Below, one piece after another: positions 17,605-27,198 of a stretch of 32,802 bases of DNA. Position 1 is the first letter of the stretch, and each line of letters begins with the position of its first letter. The position numbers and the translations under genes are program-made. The DNA comes from Candidatus Magasanikiibacteriota bacterium (GTDB lineage Bacteria > Patescibacteriota > Patescibacteriia > Magasanikbacterales > GWA2-37-8): positions 1 to 32,802 of the forward strand of contig JACRFW010000029.1 in the NCBI GenBank assembly GCA_016234265.1, written 5' to 3'. Under the pieces are notes generated by a model, which saw only the letters and a program-made list of their open reading frames with translations, did not search any database and had not been told where the DNA came from.

Positions 17605-18048
17605 CTAGTCGGCAATACCAGCCGGAGTCAAAGTAATACCGGTACTTAAATTATTAACCGTACCCTCCAAAGTCGCTGCAACCGAATATGAGCTGGAAGC
17701 GACGGTGTAGGTGTAATATATCGGAGCGGCAGAAGTGCCACTCGGATCGGTTGGAACCTGTCCCATATAGGCGTTCGCGCAACCGGTAGCGCCAAAACCA
17801 CTGGCGTTCAAACAGGCGTGAGTGGCGTCACCAAGGAGACTGGTGCTAGGCACCGCTGGCGGATAGGCGTTCTGATCGGTGTAATAGAGCTCAAGCGCGG
17901 TCTGAAGTTGTTTTAAATCAGACAGTCTCTTGGAGTCGCGAGCTTTCACTCGGGCTGACCCAAGGGCGACGACGGCTAAGGTTGATAACAAACCAATGAT
18001 GGCAATTACTACCAACAATTCAATCAACGTAAAACCTTGTCTTTTCAT
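17605..18048 (-). CDS. Type IV pilin / pseudopilin
   Basis: MKRQGFTLIELLVVIAIIGLLSTLAVVALGSARVKARDSKR. Confidence 0.93.
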   Translation of the reverse strand: MKRQGFTLIELLVVIAIIGLLSTLAVVALGSARVKARDSKRLSDLKQLQTALELYYTDQNAYPPAVPSTSLLGDATHACLNASGFGATGCANAYMGQVPTDPSGTSAAPIYYTYTVASSSYSVAATLEGTVNNLSTGITLTPAGIAD

Positions 18049-18112
18049 ATCTTCACCCCCTTCCGCGTAAAGATATAATAACTTTTCGACTGTATAACTA
18101 ACATACCACAAT

Positions 18113-18493
18113 TTAGAGACGCAAAACCTTCTTTACTTTATCAACGATTTCTGACGGTTTGAAGTGGGCTTTAATGAGATAATCGGCTGCTCCGGCTTCC
18201 AACCCCTTTTCCACATCGTCTTTCTGGCCAAGGTTGGTGAGGAGAATTACCGGAATATTCTTAGTGGCAGTGTCGGCTTTCAGGTTTTGGAGGACGGTAA
18301 AACCGTCCATCTTGGGCAAGAGAATATCTAGTAAAATAATGTCGGGTTTCTTTTTCTTGGCATCAGCCAAGCCTTTTTCGCCGTTTTCAGCGGTAGAAAT
18401 CTTATACCCCTCCATTTCAAACTTCTTTTGATAGATTCCGGCCAGAAAAACGTCATCTTCCACCAAGAGCACGTGTACCTTATTGTTTTCCAT
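18113..18493 (-). CDS. Single-domain CheY-like response regulator
   Basis: VLLVEDDVFLAGIYQKKFEMEGY...DIILLDILLPKMDGF... Confidence 0.92.
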   Translation of the reverse strand: MENNKVHVLLVEDDVFLAGIYQKKFEMEGYKISTAENGEKGLADAKKKKPDIILLDILLPKMDGFTVLQNLKADTATKNIPVILLTNLGQKDDVEKGLEAGAADYLIKAHFKPSEIVDKVKKVLRL

Positions 18494-18541
18494 AGGAAGG
18501 GGTATTTTTATTCGCAGGCCATCTACCTGTTTAAACTCAAA

Positions 18542-19714
18542 TTAGTATACCACATTGCGCAAAGCCAAGCCAATAGAAACTGCCAAGCGCGGGGCGATGG
18601 AGCGTAAAATCGGCCGGAGACCATCTTGGTACACCACGCGCCCCCAGGGGTCGCCAATGTAGCACTTTACTTTGAACCGATTGGCAATTTCTTCGGTAAG
18701 ATAGGGGAAAAGAGCGCCGCCACCGGTTAAAACTATTTTTTCCGGGTGCTTGTTTTGGTTGTCGCTTTGACGGAGGAACAGCTCCAGGCTATACTCTATT
18801 TCTTTTAAAATGGGATCAATAATAGAATTGAAAAACTCCAAAAACTTCGCGCGCGGCAAAATGCCGTTGCCGCTGTTTCCACCCTCAATAAGATGCGTAA
18901 AAACATCACGCTTCATCTGTTCGGTGATTCCTGGTTCTAAACCAAGCAACTTCTCCAGCACGGCGTTAATGCGCTTGCCGCCCATCTCCAGGCTGTGGTG
19001 AGTGATTGGTATGGCTTGATCAATAATGAAAAAATTGGTACGCTCAGCGCCAATATCAATGAGCATGGTGGTGGCAGCGTCGCGGCCGATAAGCGAACGA
19101 GATAGAGCCACTGACTCCGGCTCAAGCGACTCCAGCGTGAGACCGGCCAGCTTGAATACTTTGGTATAAAAAACCACCAGGGCGCGCGGCACGGCATTCA
19201 CCAGCACTTTCTGGCTCACGGCCCCCTCCGCCCCGGGAATGATTTGCGAATCCAGCACTACCTCTTCCAGAGGATAGGGCAAAAGTTTTTTTACCTCGGC
19301 CCGCAAAATGCGGTCAAAGTCTTCCTTTTTGACCATCGGTAAAGTCACAATGGCGTGGAATACAGCTGAAACCGGCAGGCTGGCCACGGCTGTCTTGGTT
19401 TTTACTTTGGCCTCAGCGCAGACTGAGCGAATGACATTAGCGTAACGCTCCACTTGCGCATCGTCTACCATAAACGCCCGGTTGAGAGCATTGTCGGCCT
19501 CTTTCCCGGTCCCGGCGCCACTCGTTTTTTCCATGAGCTGGGTCGCAGTGAGATCTTTTTTATCAAGCAGGTGGTGGACGTTTTGTGAACCGGTGGTGAA
19601 GCCATAGGTAAACAAAACCGGACGCTTTTTTTCTTCCTTTAATTCAACAAGCTTCACCCCGCCCGCGCCGAGATCAACACCGAGATACGATTTTGTTCTG
19701 CCAAAACCAAACAT
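18542..19714 (-). CDS. pilM: Type IV pilus assembly protein PilM
   Basis: SYLGVDLGAGGVKLVEL..., actin-like ATPase motifs, IVLTGGGALFPYL. Confidence 0.88.
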   Translation of the reverse strand: MFGFGRTKSYLGVDLGAGGVKLVELKEEKKRPVLFTYGFTTGSQNVHHLLDKKDLTATQLMEKTSGAGTGKEADNALNRAFMVDDAQVERYANVIRSVCAEAKVKTKTAVASLPVSAVFHAIVTLPMVKKEDFDRILRAEVKKLLPYPLEEVVLDSQIIPGAEGAVSQKVLVNAVPRALVVFYTKVFKLAGLTLESLEPESVALSRSLIGRDAATTMLIDIGAERTNFFIIDQAIPITHHSLEMGGKRINAVLEKLLGLEPGITEQMKRDVFTHLIEGGNSGNGILPRAKFLEFFNSIIDPILKEIEYSLELFLRQSDNQNKHPEKIVLTGGGALFPYLTEEIANRFKVKCYIGDPWGRVVYQDGLRPILRSIAPRLAVSIGLALRNVVY

Positions 19715-19802
19715 AAATCTTTGTTAGTTCCTTATAGTATAGCAAAAAATGGCTCTGCCGTATATGAACTGTTGATAACTAATTAGAAATGGGTTACCAT
19801 AC

Positions 19803-19877
19803 TGTCATTCCCGCGAAAGCGGGAATCTATCTGCTAACTATGATCAACGCTGGATTCCCGCTTTCGCGGGAATGACA
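19803..19877. repeat. Dispersed palindromic repeat family B, copy 2
   Basis: Perfect 24-bp terminal inverted repeats TGTCATTCCCGCGAAAGCGGGAAT / ATTCCCGCTTTCGCGGGAATGACA. Confidence 0.93.
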
Positions 19878-19890
19878 CTGTTGCTGGGTT

Positions 19891-21306
19891 ATGCCAATAA
19901 AACTCTACAACACACTCACCCGGCAGGCTGAGAAATTGAAGCCTCTCAAAAAGGGACGCGTGGGCCTCTATACCTGCGGCCCGACCGTTTATAACTACGC
20001 CCACATCGGCAACCTGCGGACGTACCTTTTTGAAGATATTCTGAAGCGGACGCTTGTCTACAATGGCCTCCAAGTAAAACATGTAATGAACATCACCGAT
20101 GTCGGTCACCTCACAAGCGACGCCGATAGCGGCGAAGACAAGATGGAAAAAGGCGCCAAGCGCGAAGGCAAAACGGCGTGGGAGATCGCTGATTTTTATA
20201 CTAAGGCCTTTCTGAAAGACATCGGTGAGCTTAACATTTTGCCACCGAACAAACTCCCCACAGCCACCGGCCATATCAAAGAGCAAATCACTCTGGTCAA
20301 GAAACTGGAGAAAAAAGGGTTCACCTACCAAACCACGGACGGCATCTATTTTGATACTTCAAAGCTTCCCGACTATGGCAAGCTGGCAAATTTAAAAAAT
20401 CAGGAACTCAAAGCGGGGGCGCGAGTAGATATGGGCGACAAAAAAAATCCTCACGACTTTGCGCTATGGAAATTGAGCGTCCCCTCACGGGGCGCTCATC
20501 CTGAGGACGCCACAGCGGCCGAAGGATCCTCAATTACAAAGCGCCAGATGGAATGGAAGAGCCCCTGGGGCGTTGGATTCCCGGGGTGGCATATTGAGTG
20601 CTCGGCCATGGCGACCAAATATCTGGGCCAGCCGTTTGATATTCATTGCGGTGGCATAGACCATGTGCCGGTGCACCATACCAATGAGATTGCGCAGAGC
20701 GAGGCGGCGTTTGGTAAACCACTCGCAAACGTGTGGATGCACGGCGAGTTTTTGCTCATTGGTGCCGATAAGATGGCAAAGTCGGGGGAAAATTTTATTA
20801 CCTTACAAACTATTAAAGACAGGGGTATTAATCCCCTCGCCTATCGCTATTTCCTGCTACAAGCCCACTACCGCAAACAACTGGCCTTTAGCTGGGAAGC
20901 ACTCAAGGCGGCCGAGAGCGGGCTGAATCACCTCTACCAAGCGGTGCGGGCGTTGCCAAAAAAATTACCGGAAAATAAGGCCCTGCACGAAGCGTTTCAC
21001 CAGCATATAAATAACGACCTGGATATCCCCGGTGGATTAGGTATTATTTGGAAGGCGATCAATGAAAAAACGGCGGATCAAAAAACGGCTATTCACTTTG
21101 ACGAAATACTTGGGCTGGAAATTAAAAATAATTTGAAAGAGAAAAAAATGGCTTTGCCGAAGGCGGTAGCGGCTCTCGCCGCTGAACGCGATACTGCTCG
21201 CGCTGCGAAAAAATTCGCCGAGAGTGACCGACTACGTAAAGAACTAGAAGCGCAGGGCTATGTGGTTGAGGATACGAAAGACGGAACGAGAGTGACAAAG
21301 AAATAA
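19891..21306 (+). CDS. cysS: Cysteinyl-tRNA synthetase
   Basis: LYTCGPTVYNYAHIGNLRTYLFEDIL..., GWHIECSAM, KMAKSGEN (KMSKS-like). Confidence 0.96.
   Translation: MPIKLYNTLTRQAEKLKPLKKGRVGLYTCGPTVYNYAHIGNLRTYLFEDILKRTLVYNGLQVKHVMNITDVGHLTSDADSGEDKMEKGAKREGKTAWEIADFYTKAFLKDIGELNILPPNKLPTATGHIKEQITLVKKLEKKGFTYQTTDGIYFDTSKLPDYGKLANLKNQELKAGARVDMGDKKNPHDFALWKLSVPSRGAHPEDATAAEGSSITKRQMEWKSPWGVGFPGWHIECSAMATKYLGQPFDIHCGGIDHVPVHHTNEIAQSEAAFGKPLANVWMHGEFLLIGADKMAKSGENFITLQTIKDRGINPLAYRYFLLQAHYRKQLAFSWEALKAAESGLNHLYQAVRALPKKLPENKALHEAFHQHINNDLDIPGGLGIIWKAINEKTADQKTAIHFDEILGLEIKNNLKEKKMALPKAVAALAAERDTARAAKKFAESDRLRKELEAQGYVVEDTKDGTRVTKK
20475..20536. repeat. Palindromic element-like insert within cysS coding sequence
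   Basis: GAGCGTCCCCtcacGGGGCGCTC followed by ATCCTGAGGA...GAAGGATCCTCA; encodes SVPSRGAHPEDATAAEGSSI. Confidence 0.65.
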
Positions 21307-21334
21307 TACCAATTTCCACCAAGTGAAAACCACT

Positions 21335-21386
21335 GGAAAGTGAGGGGGGAAAAGGCTTGTTCCAAGCGCTTTTCTCCCCCACCTCC
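21335..21386 (-). ncRNA. Candidate structured RNA transcribed toward the cysS 3' end
   Basis: Long hairpin GGAGGTGGGGGAGAAAAGCGCTTG-gaa-CAAGCCTTTTCCCCCCTCACTTTCC, downstream of a minus-strand promoter. Confidence 0.35.
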
Positions 21387-21411
21387 GTATAATTTTAAAG
21401 AGCAACACCCA

Positions 21412-21440
21412 TTTATACACCATCTTGGTTTAATTGTCAA
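21412..21440 (-). promoter_or_regulatory. Minus-strand promoter TTGACA-N17-TATAAA
   Basis: Hexamers and 17-nt spacing read on reverse strand. Confidence 0.5.
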
Positions 21441-21485
21441 ATAAGACCCCCCGTCAGTGGTCTTACTAAAAAAGAGGTATGGAAA

Positions 21486-22412
21486 CTACAGCCAATGCTT
21501 TTTCTTAAACGCGAGCAACATGAGCGCGGCCCCGAGCAAAGTGAGAAACGAGATAAAGAAAAATCCGTAGGGGACATTTACCAAGGGCGTGGCCGGAGCG
21601 CGAATGGCAAAAATGGTAGCGACCAATGTAAGGGGGAAGGTGATGACAGAAATAACGGTGAGCGTCTTCATCACCTCATTCATCCTGAGCGAAAGAATTG
21701 ATTCGTTGGTTTCGTGCAAGGCGTTGATGCTTTCTTTTTGGCTGTCCAGCATATGCCAAATTTCGGTGGCCGCTTCGCGGAGCGTATTGATATAGGACTG
21801 ATACGAGTAAAGATTCAAATCGCGGTCGCCGTACATAACGAGGCGCTCCAGCACGGTCTTGTGCCCCTGCATGGCGCGGCGGAAAGTGACAATATTCGTT
21901 TTCAGCCGCAAAATTTCTTCGGCAATATGGCGTTCCGCCGCTCGGGAAAACAATTTTTTATCAACGGCGCTGATATCTTCGTTCACGTGCAGCAAGATGG
22001 GGAAAACCGCCTGGAGCAACGTATCCAGAAGTTCAAACAGAATATGCACGGCGGTGCCGGTGAAGTGGAGCTCTTTCTTGGTTTCCTCTTTGGCGCAGGC
22101 GGCAAAAAAACTCTCCAGTGGATGCAAGGTGCCGTCGTGCACCGTCACCAGATAGTTGGCATTCAGGAAGAAATCTATTTCCGTGAAACTGAGCCGCTTG
22201 GTTTCCCGATCAAAAACCGGAAAATGAAGAACAATAAAATAGTAGCCGGGCCGCCGGACAATTTTCGGACGCTGAAAAGAGGGGGCGCTTTCCGCCAAAT
22301 CAATGGGCAAAAAATTGAAGCGCTCCGCGAGCTCATCCAGTTCTTTTTTTGTCTGCCGCGTGACGTTCACCCACTGCAGCCCTTCATGCTCAAGGCGCGA
22401 AATATATTTCAT
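21486..22412 (-). CDS. CorA-like divalent cation transporter family protein, GMN signature absent
   Basis: CorA-type cytoplasmic helical domain plus two C-terminal TMs; FPLTLVATIFAIRAP where FGMN is expected. Confidence 0.8.
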   Translation of the reverse strand: MKYISRLEHEGLQWVNVTRQTKKELDELAERFNFLPIDLAESAPSFQRPKIVRRPGYYFIVLHFPVFDRETKRLSFTEIDFFLNANYLVTVHDGTLHPLESFFAACAKEETKKELHFTGTAVHILFELLDTLLQAVFPILLHVNEDISAVDKKLFSRAAERHIAEEILRLKTNIVTFRRAMQGHKTVLERLVMYGDRDLNLYSYQSYINTLREAATEIWHMLDSQKESINALHETNESILSLRMNEVMKTLTVISVITFPLTLVATIFAIRAPATPLVNVPYGFFFISFLTLLGAALMLLAFKKKHWL

Positions 22413-22527
22413 GCCTTTAGTATACCAAAAAATAACTAAGAGGAAAATAGGGCGGCCCAATTTCGCTAGTGAGGCCCGAAAGATAGCGGTTGTTCACCAG
22501 CCCCGATTGTGCTATACTAGCAGTACT

Positions 22528-23031
22528 ATGACCGATGGCCTGCCAGAACAAAAAATCAGCCCCGCGGCGGAACGCCCGGTGAGCGAATCGTCGGAACTGC
22601 CGAGAGCCCCAGAAGCCGAGGGGCCGCCAGAAAACGCCGAACTTCCCGCTCCGCCAGAAGCGCCGCGCGATCAGCGCGAAACCGAAACACCCGGCATTGC
22701 CACGGTTGCTCTCAAACGCAAACCGGCCTCCCCGGTCCCGTCACCGCGCGACCCGGTGACAGCTAGGATAGAAAAAATTCTGGAAGACGGGGTGGGTGAC
22801 GCCTACAACCGGCTGTCTCCGATTGCTAAACAAGAGTTCAAATTGAAAGGGGAACAAACCGCGGTGAAAATCCGTGAACTTTTGCAGTCAACGCGCGTTA
22901 AAGTAAAAAAAATATTTCAACTCATTCTGGAGTGGCTGAAACTTCTGCCCGGCATCAACCGCTTTTTTCTGGAGCAAGAAGCCAAGATAAAAACTGACCG
23001 GATTATCTCACTCCGCCAACCACCAGACTGA
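22528..23031 (+). CDS. Pro/Glu-rich protein of unknown function, upstream partner of DUF-type ATPase
   Basis: MTDGLPEQKISPAAERPVSESSELPRAPEAEGPP...; 20 nt upstream of next CDS. Confidence 0.6.
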   Translation: MTDGLPEQKISPAAERPVSESSELPRAPEAEGPPENAELPAPPEAPRDQRETETPGIATVALKRKPASPVPSPRDPVTARIEKILEDGVGDAYNRLSPIAKQEFKLKGEQTAVKIRELLQSTRVKVKKIFQLILEWLKLLPGINRFFLEQEAKIKTDRIISLRQPPD

Positions 23032-23051
23032 AGGCCCCGCAGTCGTATTTT

Positions 23052-25610
23052 ATGAACTTGTCCGACTTTTTTTCCGCCCAGAGCGACACCATGAATCAAC
23101 TCCTGCAAAGCCAGGCTTTTTTTCCGGTTGTCCTCTTATTCCTCCTCATGGTGACCATGGCGGGTGTTTTATTTATCCTGCGCGCCATTCTGCAGACCCG
23201 AAGCAAGACGGGCAAAGCCTTTCGCAAAACTATCCTGCTCATCAAAGTCCCTAAGGAAAAAATTAACGAGGAACAACAAAAAGGCCAGGAGGACACCCTG
23301 GAGAAGGTGCGCGAACAAATCGCGGTCGCGGATACCCTGTTTTCCGCCGTAGCCGGCCTGAAACACGAACACGGCCTCGTGAGCTGGCTCAGCGGTCGCA
23401 ATGACCACCTGGCATTTGAAATTGTCACCAAAGACGGCAAGATTTCCTTCTACGTGGTGGTGCCGGACAAATTGAAAACTTTCGTCGGACAACAAATCCA
23501 CGCGCAATACCCGCACGCGGAGATCACCGAGGAGCCGGACTACAACATTTTCCAGCCAGAGTGCCACATCGTCGGAGCGCATTTGTGGTTCAAATATAAA
23601 TCGGCCTTTCCTTTCAAAACCTACAAGAAGCTGGACAGCGACCCGATGGCCGCGATTTTAAACCCTTTAAGCAAAATCGCCCAAAATCAGGGGGCGCTTA
23701 TCCAATTTATTATCCGCCCCGCCTCGGCGCGCTGGCGGCACCAGGGCGTGCACCTTATCCGCGACATCAAAGAAGGCCAGAAGTTTGAATATGTGGCGCG
23801 CCGCGGAGCCCTGATGCGCAGCCTCGTCAAATGGAAAAAGGCGGTGTGGAGCAAACGAGATGAGGCCCGTCAAAACAGCCAAACGGAAAAATATCAGCTG
23901 ACCCAAATGGAGGAAGAAATGGTCAAGAGCATGGAGGAAAAATTGAGCCAGGGCGGCGTGGAGATTACCATCCGTCTGGTGAGCTCGGCCCCGACCAAGG
24001 AAACGGCCCAGATGAACCTGGAAAATATTCTCAACGCTTTCAGCCAGTATAACATCTACCGCTACGGCAACTCCTTTGGGGCGGCGGTGCCGAAAAAACC
24101 GGCTACGCTCATTCAAGACTCCATTTACCGCTCGTTTGACAGTTACCATCATTTTGTGGCGAGCACCGAAGAAATGGCCAGCTTCTGGCACCTGCCGCTG
24201 CCCTCCACTGAAACTCCGCACATCAACTGGCTCGGCGCGCGCAAGGCGCCGCCGCCGCTCAATATGCCGACTGAAGGCATCGTTCTCGGCCGGGCGGTGT
24301 ACCGCAGCGAGGAAACGATTGTGCGCATGAAACGCGCCGACCGGCGGCGCCACCTCTACACCATCGGCAAGTCGGGCAGCGGAAAATCGGTATTTATCCA
24401 AAATCTCGCGGTGCAAGATATCCAAAACGGCGAGGGCGTCTGTGTCATTGACCCGCACGGCGATTTTGTGGAGTATGTGCTCCAGCATGTGCCCAAAGAA
24501 CGCGTGGACGACGTCATTTACTTCAACCCGTCCGACATTGAGCGCCCGATCGGGCTCAACATGCTGGAGGTGAAGACCGAAGAACAGAAAGATTTCGCTA
24601 CCCAGGAAATGATTTCCATTTTCTATAAAATGGTTACGGACCCGTCCATGATCGGCCCGATGTTTGAACATAATATGCGGAACGTGATGCTGACCCTCAT
24701 GTCCGACCTGGAAGAGCCGGGCACCATCGCCGAGATTCCGCGCATGTTTACCGATGACGCGTTTGTTAAAAAATACCTGCAGAAACTCACCGATCCGGTG
24801 GTGCGCTCATACTGGGAAAAAGAAATGGCCAAGACCAGCGACTTCCATAAATCAGAAATGCTCGGCTATCTCATTTCCAAAGTCGGCCGGTTTGTGGAAA
24901 ATGAAATGGTGCGCAATATTATCGGCCAGAGTCATTCAGGCTTCAACTTCCGCGAAGTAATGGACGGCAAAAAAATCCTGCTGGTCAATTTGGCCAAGGG
25001 TCTGGTCGGCGAGATCAACGCCAACCTGCTCGGTATGATTATTGTGTCCAAACTGCAGATGGCGGCTCTGGAGCGGGCGGCGCTTCCCGAAGAAGAGCGC
25101 CACGACTTTTTCCTCTACATTGACGAGTTCCAAAACTTTATCACCGAATCTATCGCGACGATTCTCTCGGAAGCCAGAAAATACCGTTTGGAGCTTATTA
25201 TCGCCCATCAATACATGAAACAGCTGGAAGATAACAAAGGCAAAACGACTGTCCGCGACGCTGTGCTCGGCAACGCTGGCACCATTGTGTCGTTCCGCAT
25301 TGGCACCGATGACGCGGAGATCTTGGCCAAAGAGTTCGCGCCGGTGTTTGGAGCCTATGATCTTTTGAATGTGGAGCAGTACACGGCCTATGTCAAGCTC
25401 CTCATTGACAATACCGCCGCCAAGCCGTTTAATATGATGACCTACCCGCCTATTCCCGGCAACAAAGAGCTGGCGGCGGCGATTAAAGAACTGTCTCGCC
25501 TCAAATACGGCCGCCCGCGCGAAATTGTGGAAGCGGAGATAATGGAGCGCGCCCAACTCGGGGTAGTAGCCAAAGCGGGTGAAACCGACTTGAGCGAAGC
25601 GACACTGTAA
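23052..25610 (+). CDS. VirD4/TraG/HerA-type membrane ATPase with large N-terminal domain
   Basis: N-terminal TM; Walker A TIGKSGSGKSVFIQN; Walker B-like FFLYIDEFQNF. Confidence 0.85.
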   Translation: MNLSDFFSAQSDTMNQLLQSQAFFPVVLLFLLMVTMAGVLFILRAILQTRSKTGKAFRKTILLIKVPKEKINEEQQKGQEDTLEKVREQIAVADTLFSAVAGLKHEHGLVSWLSGRNDHLAFEIVTKDGKISFYVVVPDKLKTFVGQQIHAQYPHAEITEEPDYNIFQPECHIVGAHLWFKYKSAFPFKTYKKLDSDPMAAILNPLSKIAQNQGALIQFIIRPASARWRHQGVHLIRDIKEGQKFEYVARRGALMRSLVKWKKAVWSKRDEARQNSQTEKYQLTQMEEEMVKSMEEKLSQGGVEITIRLVSSAPTKETAQMNLENILNAFSQYNIYRYGNSFGAAVPKKPATLIQDSIYRSFDSYHHFVASTEEMASFWHLPLPSTETPHINWLGARKAPPPLNMPTEGIVLGRAVYRSEETIVRMKRADRRRHLYTIGKSGSGKSVFIQNLAVQDIQNGEGVCVIDPHGDFVEYVLQHVPKERVDDVIYFNPSDIERPIGLNMLEVKTEEQKDFATQEMISIFYKMVTDPSMIGPMFEHNMRNVMLTLMSDLEEPGTIAEIPRMFTDDAFVKKYLQKLTDPVVRSYWEKEMAKTSDFHKSEMLGYLISKVGRFVENEMVRNIIGQSHSGFNFREVMDGKKILLVNLAKGLVGEINANLLGMIIVSKLQMAALERAALPEEERHDFFLYIDEFQNFITESIATILSEARKYRLELIIAHQYMKQLEDNKGKTTVRDAVLGNAGTIVSFRIGTDDAEILAKEFAPVFGAYDLLNVEQYTAYVKLLIDNTAAKPFNMMTYPPIPGNKELAAAIKELSRLKYGRPREIVEAEIMERAQLGVVAKAGETDLSEATL

Positions 25611-25616
25611 AAAACT

Positions 25617-27182
25617 ATGCCAACATTGTATCGCAAATACCGGCCGCAGACTTTTGCCGACCTGACTGACCAGGAGCCAATTGTCCAAACTATCACGAAC
25701 GAAATTATCCATGGCACGGTGGCGCACGCCTATCTTTTTTCCGGACCGCGCGGAATCGGCAAGACTACCATGGCGCGGCTCCTTGCAAAAGCGGTGAACT
25801 GCGACCAGCGCTCCAAAGATTCGGCCGAACCGTGCAATGCCTGCGGCTCGTGCGACGGAATAAACGCGGGCCGATATATTGACGTGATTGAAATTGACGC
25901 CGCTTCGCAAACTGGCGTGGACAATGTGCGCGAAAATATCATTGAGAATGTCCAATTCAAACCAACGATGGCAAAATACAAAGTGTTCATTATTGATGAA
26001 GCGCACATGCTCTCGCCGAGCTCTTTCAACGCGCTTCTGAAAACTCTGGAAGAGCCGCCGGCCCATGCTCTGTTTATTCTCGCCACCACCGAAGCGCACA
26101 AATTTCCGGCCACTGTGGTGTCGCGCTGCCAGCGTTTTACTTTCAAAAAAATCGGCCATGACAGCATCGTGAAACGGCTGAAAAAAATCTGCCAAGCCGA
26201 AAAGGTGAAAGTGGACAAAGAGGTGCTGGAGCGCATCGCCGGCAAAAGCGAGGGCGGCCTCCGCGACGCCGAGAGTTTGCTCGGACAAATTTTGTCCCTG
26301 GAGCTATCAGCCATGACCCTCAAAGACACCGAAATGATTTTGCCCACGTCTGACATCGGAGCGGTAATCACTTTCGCCGAACATCTTTTCCACCAAGAAA
26401 CTAAATTGGCGCTGGAACTCGTCGCCGCCCAGCTGGAAGACGGGGTCAGCATGGATCAATTTGCCTATGACCTGCTGGAAACTCTTCGGGTAACGATGCT
26501 CCTCCAAGCCACCGGCGACCTCGGCGAAGCCCGGGCAAACTACAGTGACACGGCGGTGAAACGCCTGCGCGCGCTCGCCCAAGCAGTGCCGGCGGCGGAG
26601 CTGGTCGCCCTGATTGAGGCCGCGCTGAAACGCCGCGCCGAAATTAAAGTCGCCCCGCTGCCGCAGCTCCCGCTGGAACTGCTGGCCGTGACCGCCCCAA
26701 GTATTTTGTCAGCCCGGCCAACCGCCTCTTCCGGCAGCGCTATAGTGAGCGCGACCGCCACAACACCCGCACCGGTAGCAGAGACCACTACTCCCGCGAG
26801 CGGCATCGCCGCCACGATCAAGCAAGCCATCGCCCATATTACCCACGACGAGCCGCTCCGGACATCATTGGAAGAGATAAAAAAACAGTGGCCGGTACTG
26901 ATGGAAAAAATTGGCGTCACGAACCACTCGCTTACCTTTATCTTAGCCATGTCAACCATTCAAGGCCTGCGCGGCAACCATTTGGTTCTGACTCTGCCGT
27001 ACTCGTTTCATAAAGAGAAGCTGGAAGAACAAAAAAACAAAGTGGTGATAGAAAATGCGCTGGAAGCGGTTTTCTCTGAAAAGATAAGACTCGCTTGCGA
27101 AGTGGCGCAAGCAATCCCGGCCGCTCACGATGTGGAATTGACCGGTTTTGCCGTGCAATTTGGCGGCGAGGTAGTGAACTAG
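25617..27182 (+). CDS. dnaX: DNA polymerase III subunit gamma/tau
   Basis: MPTLYRKYRPQTFADLTDQEPIVQTI...FSGPRGIGKTTMARLLAKAVNC...IIDEAHMLS. Confidence 0.95.
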   Translation: MPTLYRKYRPQTFADLTDQEPIVQTITNEIIHGTVAHAYLFSGPRGIGKTTMARLLAKAVNCDQRSKDSAEPCNACGSCDGINAGRYIDVIEIDAASQTGVDNVRENIIENVQFKPTMAKYKVFIIDEAHMLSPSSFNALLKTLEEPPAHALFILATTEAHKFPATVVSRCQRFTFKKIGHDSIVKRLKKICQAEKVKVDKEVLERIAGKSEGGLRDAESLLGQILSLELSAMTLKDTEMILPTSDIGAVITFAEHLFHQETKLALELVAAQLEDGVSMDQFAYDLLETLRVTMLLQATGDLGEARANYSDTAVKRLRALAQAVPAAELVALIEAALKRRAEIKVAPLPQLPLELLAVTAPSILSARPTASSGSAIVSATATTPAPVAETTTPASGIAATIKQAIAHITHDEPLRTSLEEIKKQWPVLMEKIGVTNHSLTFILAMSTIQGLRGNHLVLTLPYSFHKEKLEEQKNKVVIENALEAVFSEKIRLACEVAQAIPAAHDVELTGFAVQFGGEVVN

Positions 27183-27198
27183 ACTGCTCAAACTTTCT

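Noticed and set aside
23052-25610. Conjugative plasmid or ICE
   Set aside because: No relaxase, other T4SS components, integrase or tRNA-attachment structure; surrounded by housekeeping genes
26160-26200. Programmed frameshift site in dnaX (A-run CTGAAAAAAATC)
   Set aside because: Heptamer not in the proper X XXY YYZ register with the reading frame, and no clear downstream stem
24936-26288. 450-aa minus-strand ORF (and 334-aa ORF 23667-24671) opposite the ATPase and dnaX
   Set aside because: Antisense to strongly recognisable coding sequences; composition typical of complementary-frame artefacts in GC-rich codons
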